The position numbers and the translations under genes were made by a program. Under the pieces are notes generated by a model. It was not told the origin of the DNA, did no database searches, and saw nothing but the letters and a program-made list of their open reading frames with translations. A DNA stretch of 64,000 bases from Ignavibacteria bacterium. GTDB lineage: Bacteria > Bacteroidota > Ignavibacteria > Tepidaquicellales > Tepidaquicellaceae. Of this stretch, positions 52,401-62,895 are shown one piece after another. Position 1 is the first letter of the stretch, and each line of letters opens with the position of its first letter. The DNA is taken from contig JADJMZ010000004.1 in assembly GCA_016709315.1 (NCBI GenBank), positions 1 through 64,000 on the forward strand. The letters run 5' to 3'.

Positions 52401-54156
52401 ATGAAATGCTTTCATAAAAGTAATATTATTTTATCCGGAAAACTGAAATCTTACATAACGCTTTTGCTGGTTTCATTCTTTTATTCAGCAGCTCCATTGT
52501 TTTCACAGATCAAAAATGAAACCGGTAAATCTAATGATGAACTGTCCAATATTAAAAATGACAAAGCACTTTCATATTTTATAGAAGGCAAGACTTTAGA
52601 GTTAAAAAATGATTACATAGGAGCTATTGAAAATTTCAGAACTGCTTTGAAATATGACAAGTCTCCCGGAATTTATTACGCCCTTTCGAAAATTTATTTC
52701 AAACTTTCCAAATTTGACGAAGCCCTGTCCGAAATAAATAATTCTCTTAAAATTAATCCTGAAAACCAAAATTACTTAGAAGTCCTTGCGGACATATACA
52801 TTGGAAAAAAAGAGTTTTCAAAAGCAATTTCAGCTTATGAAAAAATCATATTGCTCGATTCGTCATATACATTTGGATTGTATTCTCTGGCACGACTTTA
52901 TCAGGAAATGAAAATGCCGGCGAAAGCAATTGTCATTTATGAAAAGATCACTAACAAGATCGGCTATGATTTTGATGTGCTGAATAAAATGTATGAGATA
53001 TATTATGGCTATAAAGACCTGCCAAAATCAATAGAAGTGCTTGAAAGCATTCTGAAACTTGATCCGTATAATACAAGTATTAAAAAACTGTTATCTTCAC
53101 TTTACCTAAGGAATAATCAATTCGATAAAACAAAAGATTTATATGAACAGATTTTAAATCTGAATCCTCAGGATAAAGATGTGCAGACCGAACTTGTAAA
53201 AATTTACTTCAAAGAAAATGACAGCAGGAAAGCTTTTGAAAAATTCAGCAAAATGCTTGGGAAGGACTCACTTGGATTCTGGGAAAAAGTTCAGATAGGA
53301 GAATTATACTATAACATGATCTCGCAGGACAGCTCTTCAGCAGAGATCTCAAAAAATATTTTTGAAAATTTAAATATTGACTACCCTGATCACTGGATTC
53401 CTTATTATTATCTGGGAGCTCTTTCTATATTATTAGAAAAGAGCGGAAATAATTACAAGGATTATTTCAATTCAGCTTTGCAGAAAGCTGACACATCCAG
53501 GGAAATATTTGTAAATATCGGTTATTCATATTTTCTGCAGAATGATATTGCAGATGCTCTAGAGATTATAGATGCCGGATTGTATAAGTTTCCGGAGGAT
53601 TACCGTTTAAATTATTTCAAAGGTCTGTCGCTTCAGAAAGTGAATAAAGAATCCGAGTCAATAAAATATTTTGAAAAAGCTGTTGTACTGAATCCCGCTG
53701 ATTTAAGTATTTTATCAACTCTTGCTTTAGCTTATGACAATCAGGGTGAATATTCTAAATCCGCGGATACTTATGAAAAGGCATTAAGCATAGATCCGCA
53801 GAATCCTCTGATACTAAATAATTACGCATATAATTTATCCGAAAGAGGAGTTGATCTGGGAAAAAGCTTTAAGAATGTCTGAAATGTCAATTGAAAAGGA
53901 ACCGCTAAATTCTTCATATCTTGATACTTACGGATGGATTTTTTTTAAAATGAAAAATTACAAACAGGCAAAAAAATACATTGAGAAATCACTTGAAATA
54001 AACGGCAACAATGCAGTGGTTCTTGAGCATCTCGGAGATATTTATCATTCAATGAAAGATGCTTCAAATGCAAAAAAATACTGGAATTTATCACTGAATA
54101 TCAATCCCGGAAATACAATTTTAAAGGAAAAGATCGAAAAATTAAAATCAATTTAA
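52401..54156 (+). CDS. Exported TPR protein (one frameshift)
   Basis: Start at ATG 52401 (MKCFHKSNIILSG), followed by a signal peptide (LLLVSFFYSAAPLFSQ). About twelve TPR units follow, for example DALEIIDAGLYKFPEDYRLN and EKALSIDPQNPLILNNYAYN. The frame shifts near 53866: removing one A of GGGAAAAAGC joins ERGVDLGKALRMSEMSIE. The total is about 585 residues. TPR arrays bind other proteins. Export suggests a scaffold in the envelope; a lipoprotein is possible but no lipobox Cys follows. The thioredoxin reductase gene begins 24 bp later. Confidence 0.85.
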
Positions 54157-54179
54157 TAAAAAATTAAAATAACAATAAA

Positions 54180-55168
54180 ATGGGAATGAGCAGCAGCGTT
54201 TCTGACAGCAATCATTGCAAAGTAATAATAATAGGTTCAGGTCCGGCAGGACTGACAGCAGCGCTTTATTCAGGGAGAGCAAGTTTAAATCCTTTGATAT
54301 TTGAAGGAAGTCAGCCGGGCGGACAGCTTACAATTACAACAGAAGTTGAAAATTATCCGGGGTTTGAACACGGGATTCAGGGACCGGAACTAATGGATAT
54401 TATGAGAAAGCAAGCATACAGATTCGGTGCAAAATCAATATTCAGGAATATAACGAAAGTCGATTTTTCAAAAAGACCTTACAAATTAACTGACGAAGAA
54501 GGAAAAGAATATTTTGCGGATAGTGTAATCGTTTCAACCGGAGCTTCAGCTAAGTGGCTTGGATTAGAATCAGAAAAAACTTATATGGGATATGGTGTTT
54601 CTTCCTGCGCGACCTGTGACGGATTCTTTTTCAGAGGTATGAATGTAGCTGTTGTCGGCGGAGGAGATACAGCAATGGAAGAAGCCAGCTATCTGACCAG
54701 ACATGCAAGCATGGTTTATCTGATTCACAGAAGAAATGAATTCCGGGCTTCAAAAATTATGTTAGACAGAGCTAAAGATAATCCTAAAATAAAATTTGTT
54801 CTTAATTCTGTTGTAGAAGAAGTTCTTGGAAAAGAAGAAGACAGCAGAAAATCTGTAACAGGTGTAAGAATTAAAAATGTTGTAACAAACGAAATCTCAG
54901 AAATTAAATGCGAAGGATTTTTTACTGCGATAGGTCACGAACCGAATTCAGGAATTTTCAAGGGATCCTCGATATGGATGAGACAGGCTATCTGATAACA
55001 AAGAAATCAACTATGGAAACAAACATTGAGGGTGTATTTGCATGCGGTGATGTGCAGGACAGTTATTACAGACAAGCCATATCTGCAGCAGGCACAGGAT
55101 GCATGGCTGCAATTGATGCAGAGAGATTTCTTGAATTAAAAGAATACGAGGAGTCAATTAGCAATTAA
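54180..55168 (+). CDS. trxB: Thioredoxin reductase (one frameshift)
   Basis: About 329 residues after repair. FAD motif GSGPAGLTAALYSGRA, redox pair CATC (Cys143, Cys146) in SSCATCDGFF, NADPH motif VVGGGDTAMEEASYLTRHA, then ACGDVQDSYYRQAISAAGTG near the end. The break at about 54962 (AAGGGATCC) is closed by one extra G, giving GIFKGILDMDETGY. It reduces thioredoxin with NADPH. The first ATG may be six codons early. The active site is intact. Confidence 0.93.
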
Positions 55169-55380
55169 CAATTAGCAATTAGCAATTAGCAATTAGCAAT
55201 TAGCAATTAAAAAATAAAAATTACGAATTACGAATTACGAAATTTTTTATTTTTTAAAATTATTTTAAATCACAAATGAATAATCACTATTGCCTATTGA
55301 CTATTGCCTATTGACTATTGCCTATTGACTATTGACTATTCACTATTGACAATTACAATTTAACATTAAACATTTAAAAT
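55155..55380. repeat. Heptanucleotide tandem repeats
   Basis: AATTAGC about eight times (55155-55210), AATTACG about three times, then CTATTGA/CTATTGC alternating about nine times (55285-55350). All have a 7-bp period. Related tracts are at 49495-49525 and 56581-56630. No coding. Confidence 0.9.
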
Positions 55381-55388
55381 TAAGAAAA

Positions 55389-56578
55389 ATGCCTTTTTAT
55401 CAAAAACTCGGTAAGATTCCTCAAAAGAGACACACACAATTCAGACAGCCGGACGGTTCGCTTTATAAGGAAGAATTGTTTTCAACAATCGGTTTTGACA
55501 GTATTTATTCAAATGCATATCATATTAATTCTCCTGCCAAGATAAAGGAAATTTCGCCTGATGTGGAAATAATCAGAGTTGAAGAATGGGAAGAAGCTGC
55601 CATCAGACCCTATCATTTCAAGACTAAGCTTACAAAGAAAGAAGGAGATGCCTTAAGCGGTCGAAAGCCCGTAATGTTTAACAGTGACGTTGTGATGAGT
55701 ATCTGCAGACCGGAGAATCAGATGAATTATTTTTATAAAAATGCATTATGCGATGAAATATTTTTTATACATGAAGGCAAAGGTCAGCTTCAGAGTCAGT
55801 TCGGTTATATGAATTTCAGGGAAGGAGATTACATTGTTATTCCGAGAGGAGTCATTTACAAATTAGTTCACGATGGTGACGAAGCCCGGTATCTGATATT
55901 TGAAACAACAGGTCCAGTCACAACTCCGAACAGATACAGGAATGAATTTGGTCAGTTAATGGAGCATGCGCCATTTTGTGAAAGAGATATACGAACTCCT
56001 GAAGATATGGTAACCATTGACGAGAAAGGTGATTTTGTTGTGAAGGTCAAGAAAGGTGAAAAAGTAGTTTCTTTTCATTATGAATTTCATCCGCTTGATG
56101 TAGTCGGCTGGGACGGATATTACTATCCATGGATTTTTAACATAGAAGACTTTATGCCGATTACCGGAAAGATACACATGCCGCCTCCGATTCATCAGAC
56201 ATTTGCAGCGCCGGGATTCGTGATATGTTCATTCTGTCCGAGACTTCTTGACTATCATCCTCTTGCTGTGCCAATTCCTTACAATCACAGTAATCTTGAT
56301 TCGGATGAAATGCTGTATTATGTTGACGGAAATTTTTCAAGCAGGAAAGGCGTTGGAGTTTGCCTCGATAAGTTTACATCCGAACGGAATACCGCATGGT
56401 CCGCATCCCGGAACAGTTGAAGCTAATCTGGAAAAAGGAAACACTTGAAACTGCAGTTATGATGGACACATTCAGACCGCTCAAGTTAGCTAAATTTGCA
56501 AAAGAAACAAATGATCCTGATTATTATTTAAGCTGGAATGATAAAGATCCGATAGAGCTGATAAATGAAGGACAGTAG
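55389..56578 (+). CDS. hmgA: Homogentisate 1,2-dioxygenase (one frameshift)
   Basis: About 396 residues after joining. MPFYQKLGKIPQKRHTQFRQ is the usual start of this family. Cupin strands FIHEGKGQLQSQFGYMNFRE and IVIPRGVIYKLVHDG follow, then LHPNGIPHGPHPG and the iron region MMDTFRPLKLAKFA. The break near 56352 (GGCGTTGGAG, one T too many) joins SSRKGVEFASISLHPNG. The enzyme opens the homogentisate ring in tyrosine and phenylalanine breakdown. No other genes of that pathway are next to it. Confidence 0.9.
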
Positions 56579-56580
56579 TC

Positions 56581-56630
56581 AACTATCAATTAACAATTAA
56601 CAATTAGCAGTTAGCAGTTAGCAGTTAAAA
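56581..56630. repeat. Heptanucleotide repeat (CAGTTAG type)
   Basis: CAACTATCAATTAACAATTA, then CAGTTAG repeated three times: the 7-bp family of 55155-55380, located just after the dioxygenase stop codon. Confidence 0.85.
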
Positions 56631-56791
56631 ATTTTCACAGGATTTATTTTTTATTTTTGAATGGTTCAGTTATACTGATTTCATGTTTGCAATAAGCGGT
56701 AATGCAAAATGTATACAATAATGCATAAGAAAAATTTATTCATTTTATCTTGTGTAACTATGAATTAGTTTTGAATCAAAAGGAGGTTGTT

Positions 56792-57223
56792 ATGAAAAAT
56801 TCAATAGGCGTTTGGCTTGATCATGCAACAGCAAAGCTTATAGAAATTAGTTCAGACAAAGCATTAATCACCACAATACAATCACCATACAAGAAGCATA
56901 TCAGAATACCGGGTTTATCTATTAGCAAAGAAAGATTCGGACCCGACTTTTATTATAATCTGGAATACAAACTTCATAATCGTAAAATACACGACCTATC
57001 TTCATACTACAAAGATCTTATAAACAGATTAAAAGGGTTTGATGAAATTGTCTTATTCGGACCAACTAAAGCCAAGACAGAATTGTACAATCTGATAATT
57101 CAGAATAAACAATTTAGTTTAAAAACTATTTCAATTGAAAGCAAAGACAAAATGAGCGAAAAGCAGATGACGACATTTATAAAAAAATATTTCTCGAATT
57201 CTCCTCAGAAAAAAGCTGTATAA
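56792..57223 (+). CDS. eRF1/VLRF1-like (baeRF-type) small protein
   Basis: Start at ATG 56792 behind a strong ribosome binding site AAAGGAGG, the best in the window; the longer open frame starting at 56750 lacks one. 143 residues: IGVWLDHATAKLIEIS at the N-terminus and IVLFGPTKAKTELYNLI in the second half. This pattern is that of small bacterial proteins related to the release-factor domain of eRF1/VLRF1 (often called host-attachment or translational-machinery proteins). A role at stalled ribosomes or in stress is inference. The C-terminus is helical (MSEKQMTTFIKKYF). Confidence 0.6.
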   Translation: MKNSIGVWLDHATAKLIEISSDKALITTIQSPYKKHIRIPGLSISKERFGPDFYYNLEYKLHNRKIHDLSSYYKDLINRLKGFDEIVLFGPTKAKTELYNLIIQNKQFSLKTISIESKDKMSEKQMTTFIKKYFSNSPQKKAV

Positions 57224-57292
57224 ATAAAAGATTAATAATTTATACTTATATAAAACTGACAATTTATTGGCACAATTTAAATTATCGCGAAA

Positions 57293-57628
57293 ATGAAAAT
57301 CAAAAAGATTAAAGACTCAAAACAAGATTTGAAATCCGAACTTCCGGGATATCCGGTATATCCGGACAACGAAGATATATATAACAGAGGAAGAAAAGAG
57401 CCGTTTATTGATCCTGAAAATTTAAAAGAAATTAAGAAACGACCTGAAGATCCCGGTAAGAGGAATGTAAAAGATTTTAAAGAAGATCTGTCCGGAAGCG
57501 ATCTTGATATTCCCGGATCCGAACTCGATGACAAAGCGGAAGAAATCGGCTCTGAAGATGAAGAGAATAACTATTACAGTTTAGGCGGTGATAATCATCT
57601 TGATCTGGAAGAGAGTAAGGGAGATTAA
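57293..57628 (+). CDS. Small acidic, disordered protein
   Basis: 111 residues, very rich in Asp, Glu, Lys and Pro with no hydrophobic core: PGYPVYPDNEDIYNRG, LDIPGSELDDKAEEIGSEDE and ENNYYSLGGDNHLDLEES. The last block resembles a conserved tail I know from short uncharacterised Bacteroidota proteins. Probably cytoplasmic and stress-related; function unknown. Confidence 0.65.
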   Translation: MKIKKIKDSKQDLKSELPGYPVYPDNEDIYNRGRKEPFIDPENLKEIKKRPEDPGKRNVKDFKEDLSGSDLDIPGSELDDKAEEIGSEDEENNYYSLGGDNHLDLEESKGD

Positions 57629-57978
57629 AAAAATTTCTTTGTTCAAACAATTAAGACTTGACAAGTAAAATCAATAATTATAGATTTACACACTTAACAA
57701 TATATTTTATGTTTATAATTTTAAAATTAAAAACATAAATTTGCTTACCAAAAAATTATACCCAAAGTAATTTAATGTAGCGTAGATCTTTTTTATTTTA
57801 AATAAGGTATAATTCTTTTATTCTCTTAATCCTTTTTATCAAATTACAATTTTATTTCAGAGTCAGATAACTCTGTTATTAATGTTCTTTATATTTGCAA
57901 ATTTTCTGTTTGTTTGCAATACAGAATTTTTATAAACCATATTTTTTATTAATTAATCACCCAAGAGGGAGACACAAA
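57629..57978. other. Intergenic and leader region of the first thioester-domain gene
   Basis: AT-rich. A TTTCAGAGTCAGATAACTCTG segment near 57855 partly resembles the leader motif of the other two paralogues. CAAGAGGGAGAC before the ATG is the ribosome binding site. No gene. Confidence 0.5.
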
Positions 57979-59388
57979 ATGAAAAAAGCAATTCTAATCT
58001 TTACATTTTTACTTTTAGCTTCAGTCAACATTTCTTATTCACAGTTCGGAAACAGCAGAGCTATTTTAACGGGCGTTGGTAATGGAAGAAATGTTACTTT
58101 TACAGCATTAGCACCGTGTGATACCGGTAATACAGGTTTCGGAGGCGTAATAAATTGCACACTTGATGGTGTTACAAATACACCTTTTTACTGCCTTGAT
58201 CTTTGTACACCAATTAGTGTTGGTGATACTGTAAAAGATTCCTCATCTACAATTCCGCAGGCAATCTATATTACAAATACATATTATCCGTCGAGAACTT
58301 CATATCCGGGTAAAATGACAAGTAATAATGATGAAGCCTGCGCAGTTCAGCTTGCAATCTGGCATTTCAGAAACGGTTTAGATGTTACGACTGGCGTTAG
58401 TAATATTTCCGCAAATGTTGCAGGAATAAAAGCCAGAGCATTGGACATAATCGCCGATGTTATTGCAAACGGCGGATCATCAATACATGTAAGTACGATA
58501 GCTATTAAAGAAGGAACACAATCTGATCAGTTTTACATTGAAACAAAGGATACAGCAGGACTTCCAATTGCTGTAAGCAACATTCAGCTGACAATCACCG
58601 GAATAGGAACTTTAAGCACCTATACAGTGAATACAAATGCCAGCGGAGTTTCTCCTGATGTAACAGTCCTTAACGGAGATAATGGAGATGTCATTAAAGC
58701 TACAGCTACATTACAGATTCCCGGAGGAATTACTTATTCAGGTTTATCCAGTGTAAAACAACTCCTTGTACTTGGCAGAACAACTACCGGATTAAGAACT
58801 GCACAGATTACATACGGCGCATTACCGGTTGAACTCGGTTCATTCACAGCTTCTATAAATAACAGGAATGTAGAATTGAACTGGAATACCTCGACAGAAA
58901 CAAATAATGCAGGATTTGAAGTTGAAAGAAAACTTTCAGGTTCAGAATCATGGCAGGAATTAGCGTTTGTAAGCGGAAGCGGATTCACCAATACTGTAAG
59001 AAATTATTCATACACGGACAGAAATCTTTCCGAAGGAACATATAATTACAGATTAAAGCAGGTGGATTACAACGGTAATTTTGAATATTTTAATCTTAAT
59101 TCAGAGATTGAGATCGGAACACCGAATTCATTTAACATAAGCCAGAACTATCCTAATCCTTTCAATCCGTCAACAAAAATAAATTTTGAGATGGCAAAAG
59201 AAGGAAATGTATCAATCAAAGTATTTGATTATACAGGAAAAGAAATTTCAACTCTTGTTAACGGATTCAGAAGCGCAGGTTATTACACAATTGATTTTAA
59301 TGCAATAAATCTGTCCAGCGGAATTTATTTTTACAGAATGGAAGCAAACAATTTCACAAAGGTCATGAAAATGAGCTTAATAAAGTAA
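57979..59388 (+). CDS. Surface thioester-domain protein with type IX tail, paralogue 1
   Basis: Start at 57979 (MKKAILIFTFLLLASVNISY, signal peptide); 469 residues. The first domain has TPFYCLDLC (Cys72) and CAVQLAIWHF (Gln124), the spacing and words of Gram-positive thioester adhesin domains, where Cys and Gln form a covalent thioester. A beta-sandwich (about 165-260) and an FN3-like domain (VELNWNTSTETNNAGFEVER) follow. The last 80 residues carry NYPNPFNPSTKINFEMAKEG, the type IX sorting tail. Predicted to be displayed at the cell surface and to bind host or particle amines covalently. Function inferred. Confidence 0.8.
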   Translation: MKKAILIFTFLLLASVNISYSQFGNSRAILTGVGNGRNVTFTALAPCDTGNTGFGGVINCTLDGVTNTPFYCLDLCTPISVGDTVKDSSSTIPQAIYITNTYYPSRTSYPGKMTSNNDEACAVQLAIWHFRNGLDVTTGVSNISANVAGIKARALDIIADVIANGGSSIHVSTIAIKEGTQSDQFYIETKDTAGLPIAVSNIQLTITGIGTLSTYTVNTNASGVSPDVTVLNGDNGDVIKATATLQIPGGITYSGLSSVKQLLVLGRTTTGLRTAQITYGALPVELGSFTASINNRNVELNWNTSTETNNAGFEVERKLSGSESWQELAFVSGSGFTNTVRNYSYTDRNLSEGTYNYRLKQVDYNGNFEYFNLNSEIEIGTPNSFNISQNYPNPFNPSTKINFEMAKEGNVSIKVFDYTGKEISTLVNGFRSAGYYTIDFNAINLSSGIYFYRMEANNFTKVMKMSLIK

Positions 59389-59405
59389 GAGATTTATTTT
59401 ATACT

Positions 59406-59443
59406 AAAAAAGGCGGTTCTGATAAAGAGCCGCCTTTTTTTTA
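59406..59443. terminator. Bidirectional intrinsic terminator
   Basis: AAAAAAGGCGGTTCT, loop GATAA, AGAGCCGCCTTTTTTTT lies between two genes reading toward each other and has T runs on both strands. Confidence 0.88.
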
Positions 59444-59461
59444 TTTCTGAATCTATAAATA

Positions 59462-60967
59462 TTATTTTTTAGAGATCCTGTTTACAAGATCATCTATTTT
59501 TTCCAAAAGCCATTTTTTTCTTCTTACAATACTGAAGTTTTCTATTTCCTCTTTCAGCTTTTTTAATTCAAAAATATCTGAATTCAAATCTCTGTGTTTT
59601 ACAATAGCTTTGTAGCTATTAATAAAATTCAAATGACTATTCTTAACTTCCAGAGAAAGTACATCATTTTCTTTAAGAAATCTCCTGAAACTATCGGCTG
59701 TAGAAACAGCGGAATCATAATAATTCAACTCATAATAGATCATAGCATTTAGAATATTGACATCAAGCTTAAGTAAAATCTGATCTAAATTTACAAGAGA
59801 CAAATATTTAAGAGACTCTTCATAATTTTTCATTTCATAATTTAAAAAGGCGTAACTATAATTAATATAATCCTCTCTGTGCGCTGATTTAAAACCGCTT
59901 CCGTATTCATTTATAAAATCCTTTGCCCAATCAAACTTTTTAATTTTTAGAGCAATAGCCAGAATCGTTCTGTATTCTGAATAGTTTATAAATTTAACAT
60001 TGTCTGATTCATAAATACCTTTATCAATCATGAATTTATAATTCTCAAACAGTTCATAGTCATATTCTGTATCTCCTTTTTCAATATTTATCAGATAATA
60101 AATATTCAGATGAGAAACAAAAGTATAAAACAAATTATCATTTAATGAATCGGATAATTTCAATACAAGCATTTTCATTTTTTCGAGATTAGCTTTATTG
60201 AAACTGTCCTGAGACAGAAGGATATCATACCTGCACAGTTCCACAAAGGTTTTTAATTCTTCATCCAGACTATCAAATTTTCCATAAAAACTTTCAAAGT
60301 CAAAATACTTCAGAAATTCATCCAGATAATCAAAAATTTCAGAATCTTTAAATGATTTTTTATTTACAAGAAGTATATTTCTGTAAACTGTTGTAATCAT
60401 TAGAAGATGCAGTATAACAAAATTATGCGAGGATTTTAATTCAGGCGGAATAAGATGCAGATTGTTATTTCTAACAAAATGAATTAATTTTGATTCTTCC
60501 ATCAGATGATTATCAAGAAAAAATTCATTTGAAATGAAATTCTTCTTTCTTCTATTATTATTTAATTCATTTATAGTCCTGTCATAAAACTCATTCAAAT
60601 TTCTTTTATCATATTGTTCTAAAAGATTATGCCTTTTTCTTTCCGGATTTGAGTCATTCTCAATAAAATTAAGATATTCTTCAGCAAGCTTACACAAATT
60701 AGAATAATACTTTCTGAATTTAGTATCATCAAAATCTGATCCCGGATTTACGGCTGCGAATAATTTTTCTTTAGTAAAATCAGAATGTTCAAAAGCAGGA
60801 TAATATTTTTTCAATTCCGCAAAGAGGCGTATAAGGGTAGACTGATTATTAAAGAAAGGAGATCTGATAAATTTATCGAATTCAATAATTTCTTTTGGGG
60901 AAAAACTGCTTAATAATCTAATCAGATTTGGCTTATGGATTACTGATTTTATTTTGATTTTTGCCAC
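59462..60967 (-). CDS. Large helical protein of unknown function
   Basis: 501 residues, no signal peptide or membrane helix. The N-terminus has FSPKEIIEFDKFIRSPFFNN, then LFAELKKYYPAFEH and FRKYYSNLCKLAEEYLNF, a pattern I know from uncharacterised proteins of Bacteroidota and relatives. The remainder is all-helical, TPR-like (YSYAFLNYEMKNYEESLKYL). It lies between two thioester-domain genes on the other strand. Function unknown; a scaffold or regulator is possible. Confidence 0.75.
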   Translation of the reverse strand: MAKIKIKSVIHKPNLIRLLSSFSPKEIIEFDKFIRSPFFNNQSTLIRLFAELKKYYPAFEHSDFTKEKLFAAVNPGSDFDDTKFRKYYSNLCKLAEEYLNFIENDSNPERKRHNLLEQYDKRNLNEFYDRTINELNNNRRKKNFISNEFFLDNHLMEESKLIHFVRNNNLHLIPPELKSSHNFVILHLLMITTVYRNILLVNKKSFKDSEIFDYLDEFLKYFDFESFYGKFDSLDEELKTFVELCRYDILLSQDSFNKANLEKMKMLVLKLSDSLNDNLFYTFVSHLNIYYLINIEKGDTEYDYELFENYKFMIDKGIYESDNVKFINYSEYRTILAIALKIKKFDWAKDFINEYGSGFKSAHREDYINYSYAFLNYEMKNYEESLKYLSLVNLDQILLKLDVNILNAMIYYELNYYDSAVSTADSFRRFLKENDVLSLEVKNSHLNFINSYKAIVKHRDLNSDIFELKKLKEEIENFSIVRRKKWLLEKIDDLVNRISKK

Positions 60968-61159
60968 TTCACAAAAATTTATAATTGAAATGATTTAATA
61001 AATAATATCGCTCTTTTTTGAATATTTTATTTAATGATCAGAAACTTTCAACTTCACAAATTAATAAAAATTCTTTTGGAATACAACTTTATATTTATTA
61101 ATTTTGAGCGACGAAAAGATCGTTAATTATAATAAATTTCAGAAAATCAATTCTTTATA

Positions 61160-61242
61160 TCTGATTCCCAAAGTCAGAATAGTTAATGTAATATTAACGA
61201 AAGAATTGATTTTCATTTTAAAAAAACGAAAGGAGAAACATT
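61160..61242 (+). promoter_or_regulatory. Conserved leader of thioester-domain paralogue 2
   Basis: TCTGATTCCCAAAGTCAGA (inverted ends TCTGA/TCAGA), then GTTAATGTAATATTAACG (inverted GTTAAT/ATTAAC) and AAAAAAACGAAAGGAGAAAC before the start. The same order recurs before paralogue 3. Could be an operator or an mRNA leader. Confidence 0.6.
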
Positions 61243-62640
61243 ATGAAAAAGCAGATATTGTTTTGCGTTTTCTTAGCTTTAATTTTTATTTTTACAAAAT
61301 CAGTTTCAGCTCAGTGTATAGGCGGACTGACCTCAATTACTGTAAGTTCATTTGCTGTTGGTACAAATGTAACCTTCACAGATCCTCTAACAAATTCTCC
61401 AAAAACATCTTTTGCAGGTACTGTCAATTCTATCATGGATGGAAATCCAATGCCGGTTTATTGCGTAGATCTGCACAGAGGTGTAACACTTGGAGATAAT
61501 TCATACACAGACACCTGTGATTATGTAGAATCCAGAATTCAATACATACTGAACCGTTATTATCCATATAAGACCGGTTATCCTGGACAGCTTGATGACA
61601 CCCTTGAGGCAGCATCAATTCAGATGGCTATCTGGAAGTATACAGATAATGTGAATGCCAACACTATTTCAAGCAACGATGTCATTAGAGACAGGGCACT
61701 TGCAATAATTTCAGATGCTGATATAAACGGAAATGCAACAGAGCCGGTAATAACATTTTCAATAGAGGCAAGTTCAGATCCTGAAGCATTTTTTGTAAAA
61801 ACAACAGATGAAAACGGAGTCGGCATTGCGGTCAGCAATATTGCTCTTTCAATTTCACAGGGTTCGATAAGCGTAAATTCAGTAAACACAAATGCCGCAG
61901 GAATTTCTCCTGATGTTATAGTTTCAGGTACAAATACAGGAATCATTTCTGCAACCGCAAGAATGCTGTATTCTCAGGGCAGGAAAATCCATTCGACTAC
62001 ATTAACCCAACAGTCACTGTCAATTGCATATCCTGTTTACGGAATGATGGCAGTAACAGCGGACTGGGGAGCTTTGCCTGTTGAGTTAACATCATTCACA
62101 GCGTCTTCATCTGACAGGGATGTTACATTAAACTGGGCTACTTCATCTGAGCTTAACAATTCACATTTTAATATTGAAAGAAAATCTGAGAATGCAGCCG
62201 GTTGGGTAAATGCAGGTTCAGTCAGCGGAAACGGTACATCAAATGCAACACATACTTATTCATTTTCAGACAGAAATCTTTCATCAGGAAAATACAGTTA
62301 CAGATTAAAGCAAACTGATTTCAACGGAAATTTTGAATATTTTAATCTTAGCTCAGAAGTTGAGATAGGAAGTCCGTCAAAATACGATCTCAGCCAGAAT
62401 TATCCTAATCCGTTCAATCCTTCAACTAAAATAAATTATTCAGTTGCAAAATCAGGATTTGTTTCCATAAAAGTTTTTGATAACCTTGGAAGACAAGTTG
62501 CCACTCTTGTAAATGAAAACAAAAGCGAAGGATTTTACAGCGCTGATTTCAGCGGATTAAATCTTACAAGCGGTTTATATTTCTACAAAATGGAAGCAAC
62601 AAATTTTGTAAAAGTAATGAAAATGTCTTTAATAAAGTAA
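61243..62640 (+). CDS. Surface thioester-domain protein with type IX tail, paralogue 2
   Basis: 465 residues, signal peptide MKKQILFCVFLALIFIF. Thioester candidates: MPVYCVDLH (Cys74) and SIQMAIWKY (Gln127), 53 residues apart, against 52 in paralogue 1. An FN3-like segment (VTLNWATSSELNNSHFNIER) and the sorting tail (NYPNPFNPSTKINYSVAKSG) follow. Roughly half identical to paralogue 1 by eye in the tail and less in the N-terminal domain. An intrinsic terminator follows 30 bp later. Confidence 0.82.
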   Translation: MKKQILFCVFLALIFIFTKSVSAQCIGGLTSITVSSFAVGTNVTFTDPLTNSPKTSFAGTVNSIMDGNPMPVYCVDLHRGVTLGDNSYTDTCDYVESRIQYILNRYYPYKTGYPGQLDDTLEAASIQMAIWKYTDNVNANTISSNDVIRDRALAIISDADINGNATEPVITFSIEASSDPEAFFVKTTDENGVGIAVSNIALSISQGSISVNSVNTNAAGISPDVIVSGTNTGIISATARMLYSQGRKIHSTTLTQQSLSIAYPVYGMMAVTADWGALPVELTSFTASSSDRDVTLNWATSSELNNSHFNIERKSENAAGWVNAGSVSGNGTSNATHTYSFSDRNLSSGKYSYRLKQTDFNGNFEYFNLSSEVEIGSPSKYDLSQNYPNPFNPSTKINYSVAKSGFVSIKVFDNLGRQVATLVNENKSEGFYSADFSGLNLTSGLYFYKMEATNFVKVMKMSLIK

Positions 62641-62670
62641 TAGAGTTGGTTTAGCTGGAATAAAAGATAA

Positions 62671-62697
62671 GACGGCTCAGCAATGAGCCGTTTTTTC
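62671..62697 (+). terminator. Intrinsic terminator after paralogue 2
   Basis: ACGGCTCA, loop GCAA, TGAGCCGT, then TTTTTT. Separates paralogues 2 and 3 into different transcripts. Confidence 0.9.
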
Positions 62698-62807
62698 AAT
62701 TCAAACAAATCATAAGAAATTTACAAAGTATTTAAAAGTTAAAACAATAAATATAATTTTATACCAAATGCAATTTAAACTAATTTAAAAAAGTAAGATT
62801 CAAATTT

Positions 62808-62895
62808 TCTGATTCCCAAAGTCAGATTCGGTTAAGTTTAAAATATTAACTAAAGATTTGATATCTGAAAATAAAAAAACGAAAGGAAAAACAAC
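62808..62895 (+). promoter_or_regulatory. Conserved leader of thioester-domain paralogue 3
   Basis: TCTGATTCCCAAAGTCAGA, then GGTTAAGTTTAAAATATTAAC and AAAAAAACGAAAGGAAAAAC, matching the leader at 61160. The first 19 bases are identical in the two leaders; distance to the start is about 70 bp in both. Confidence 0.6.
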
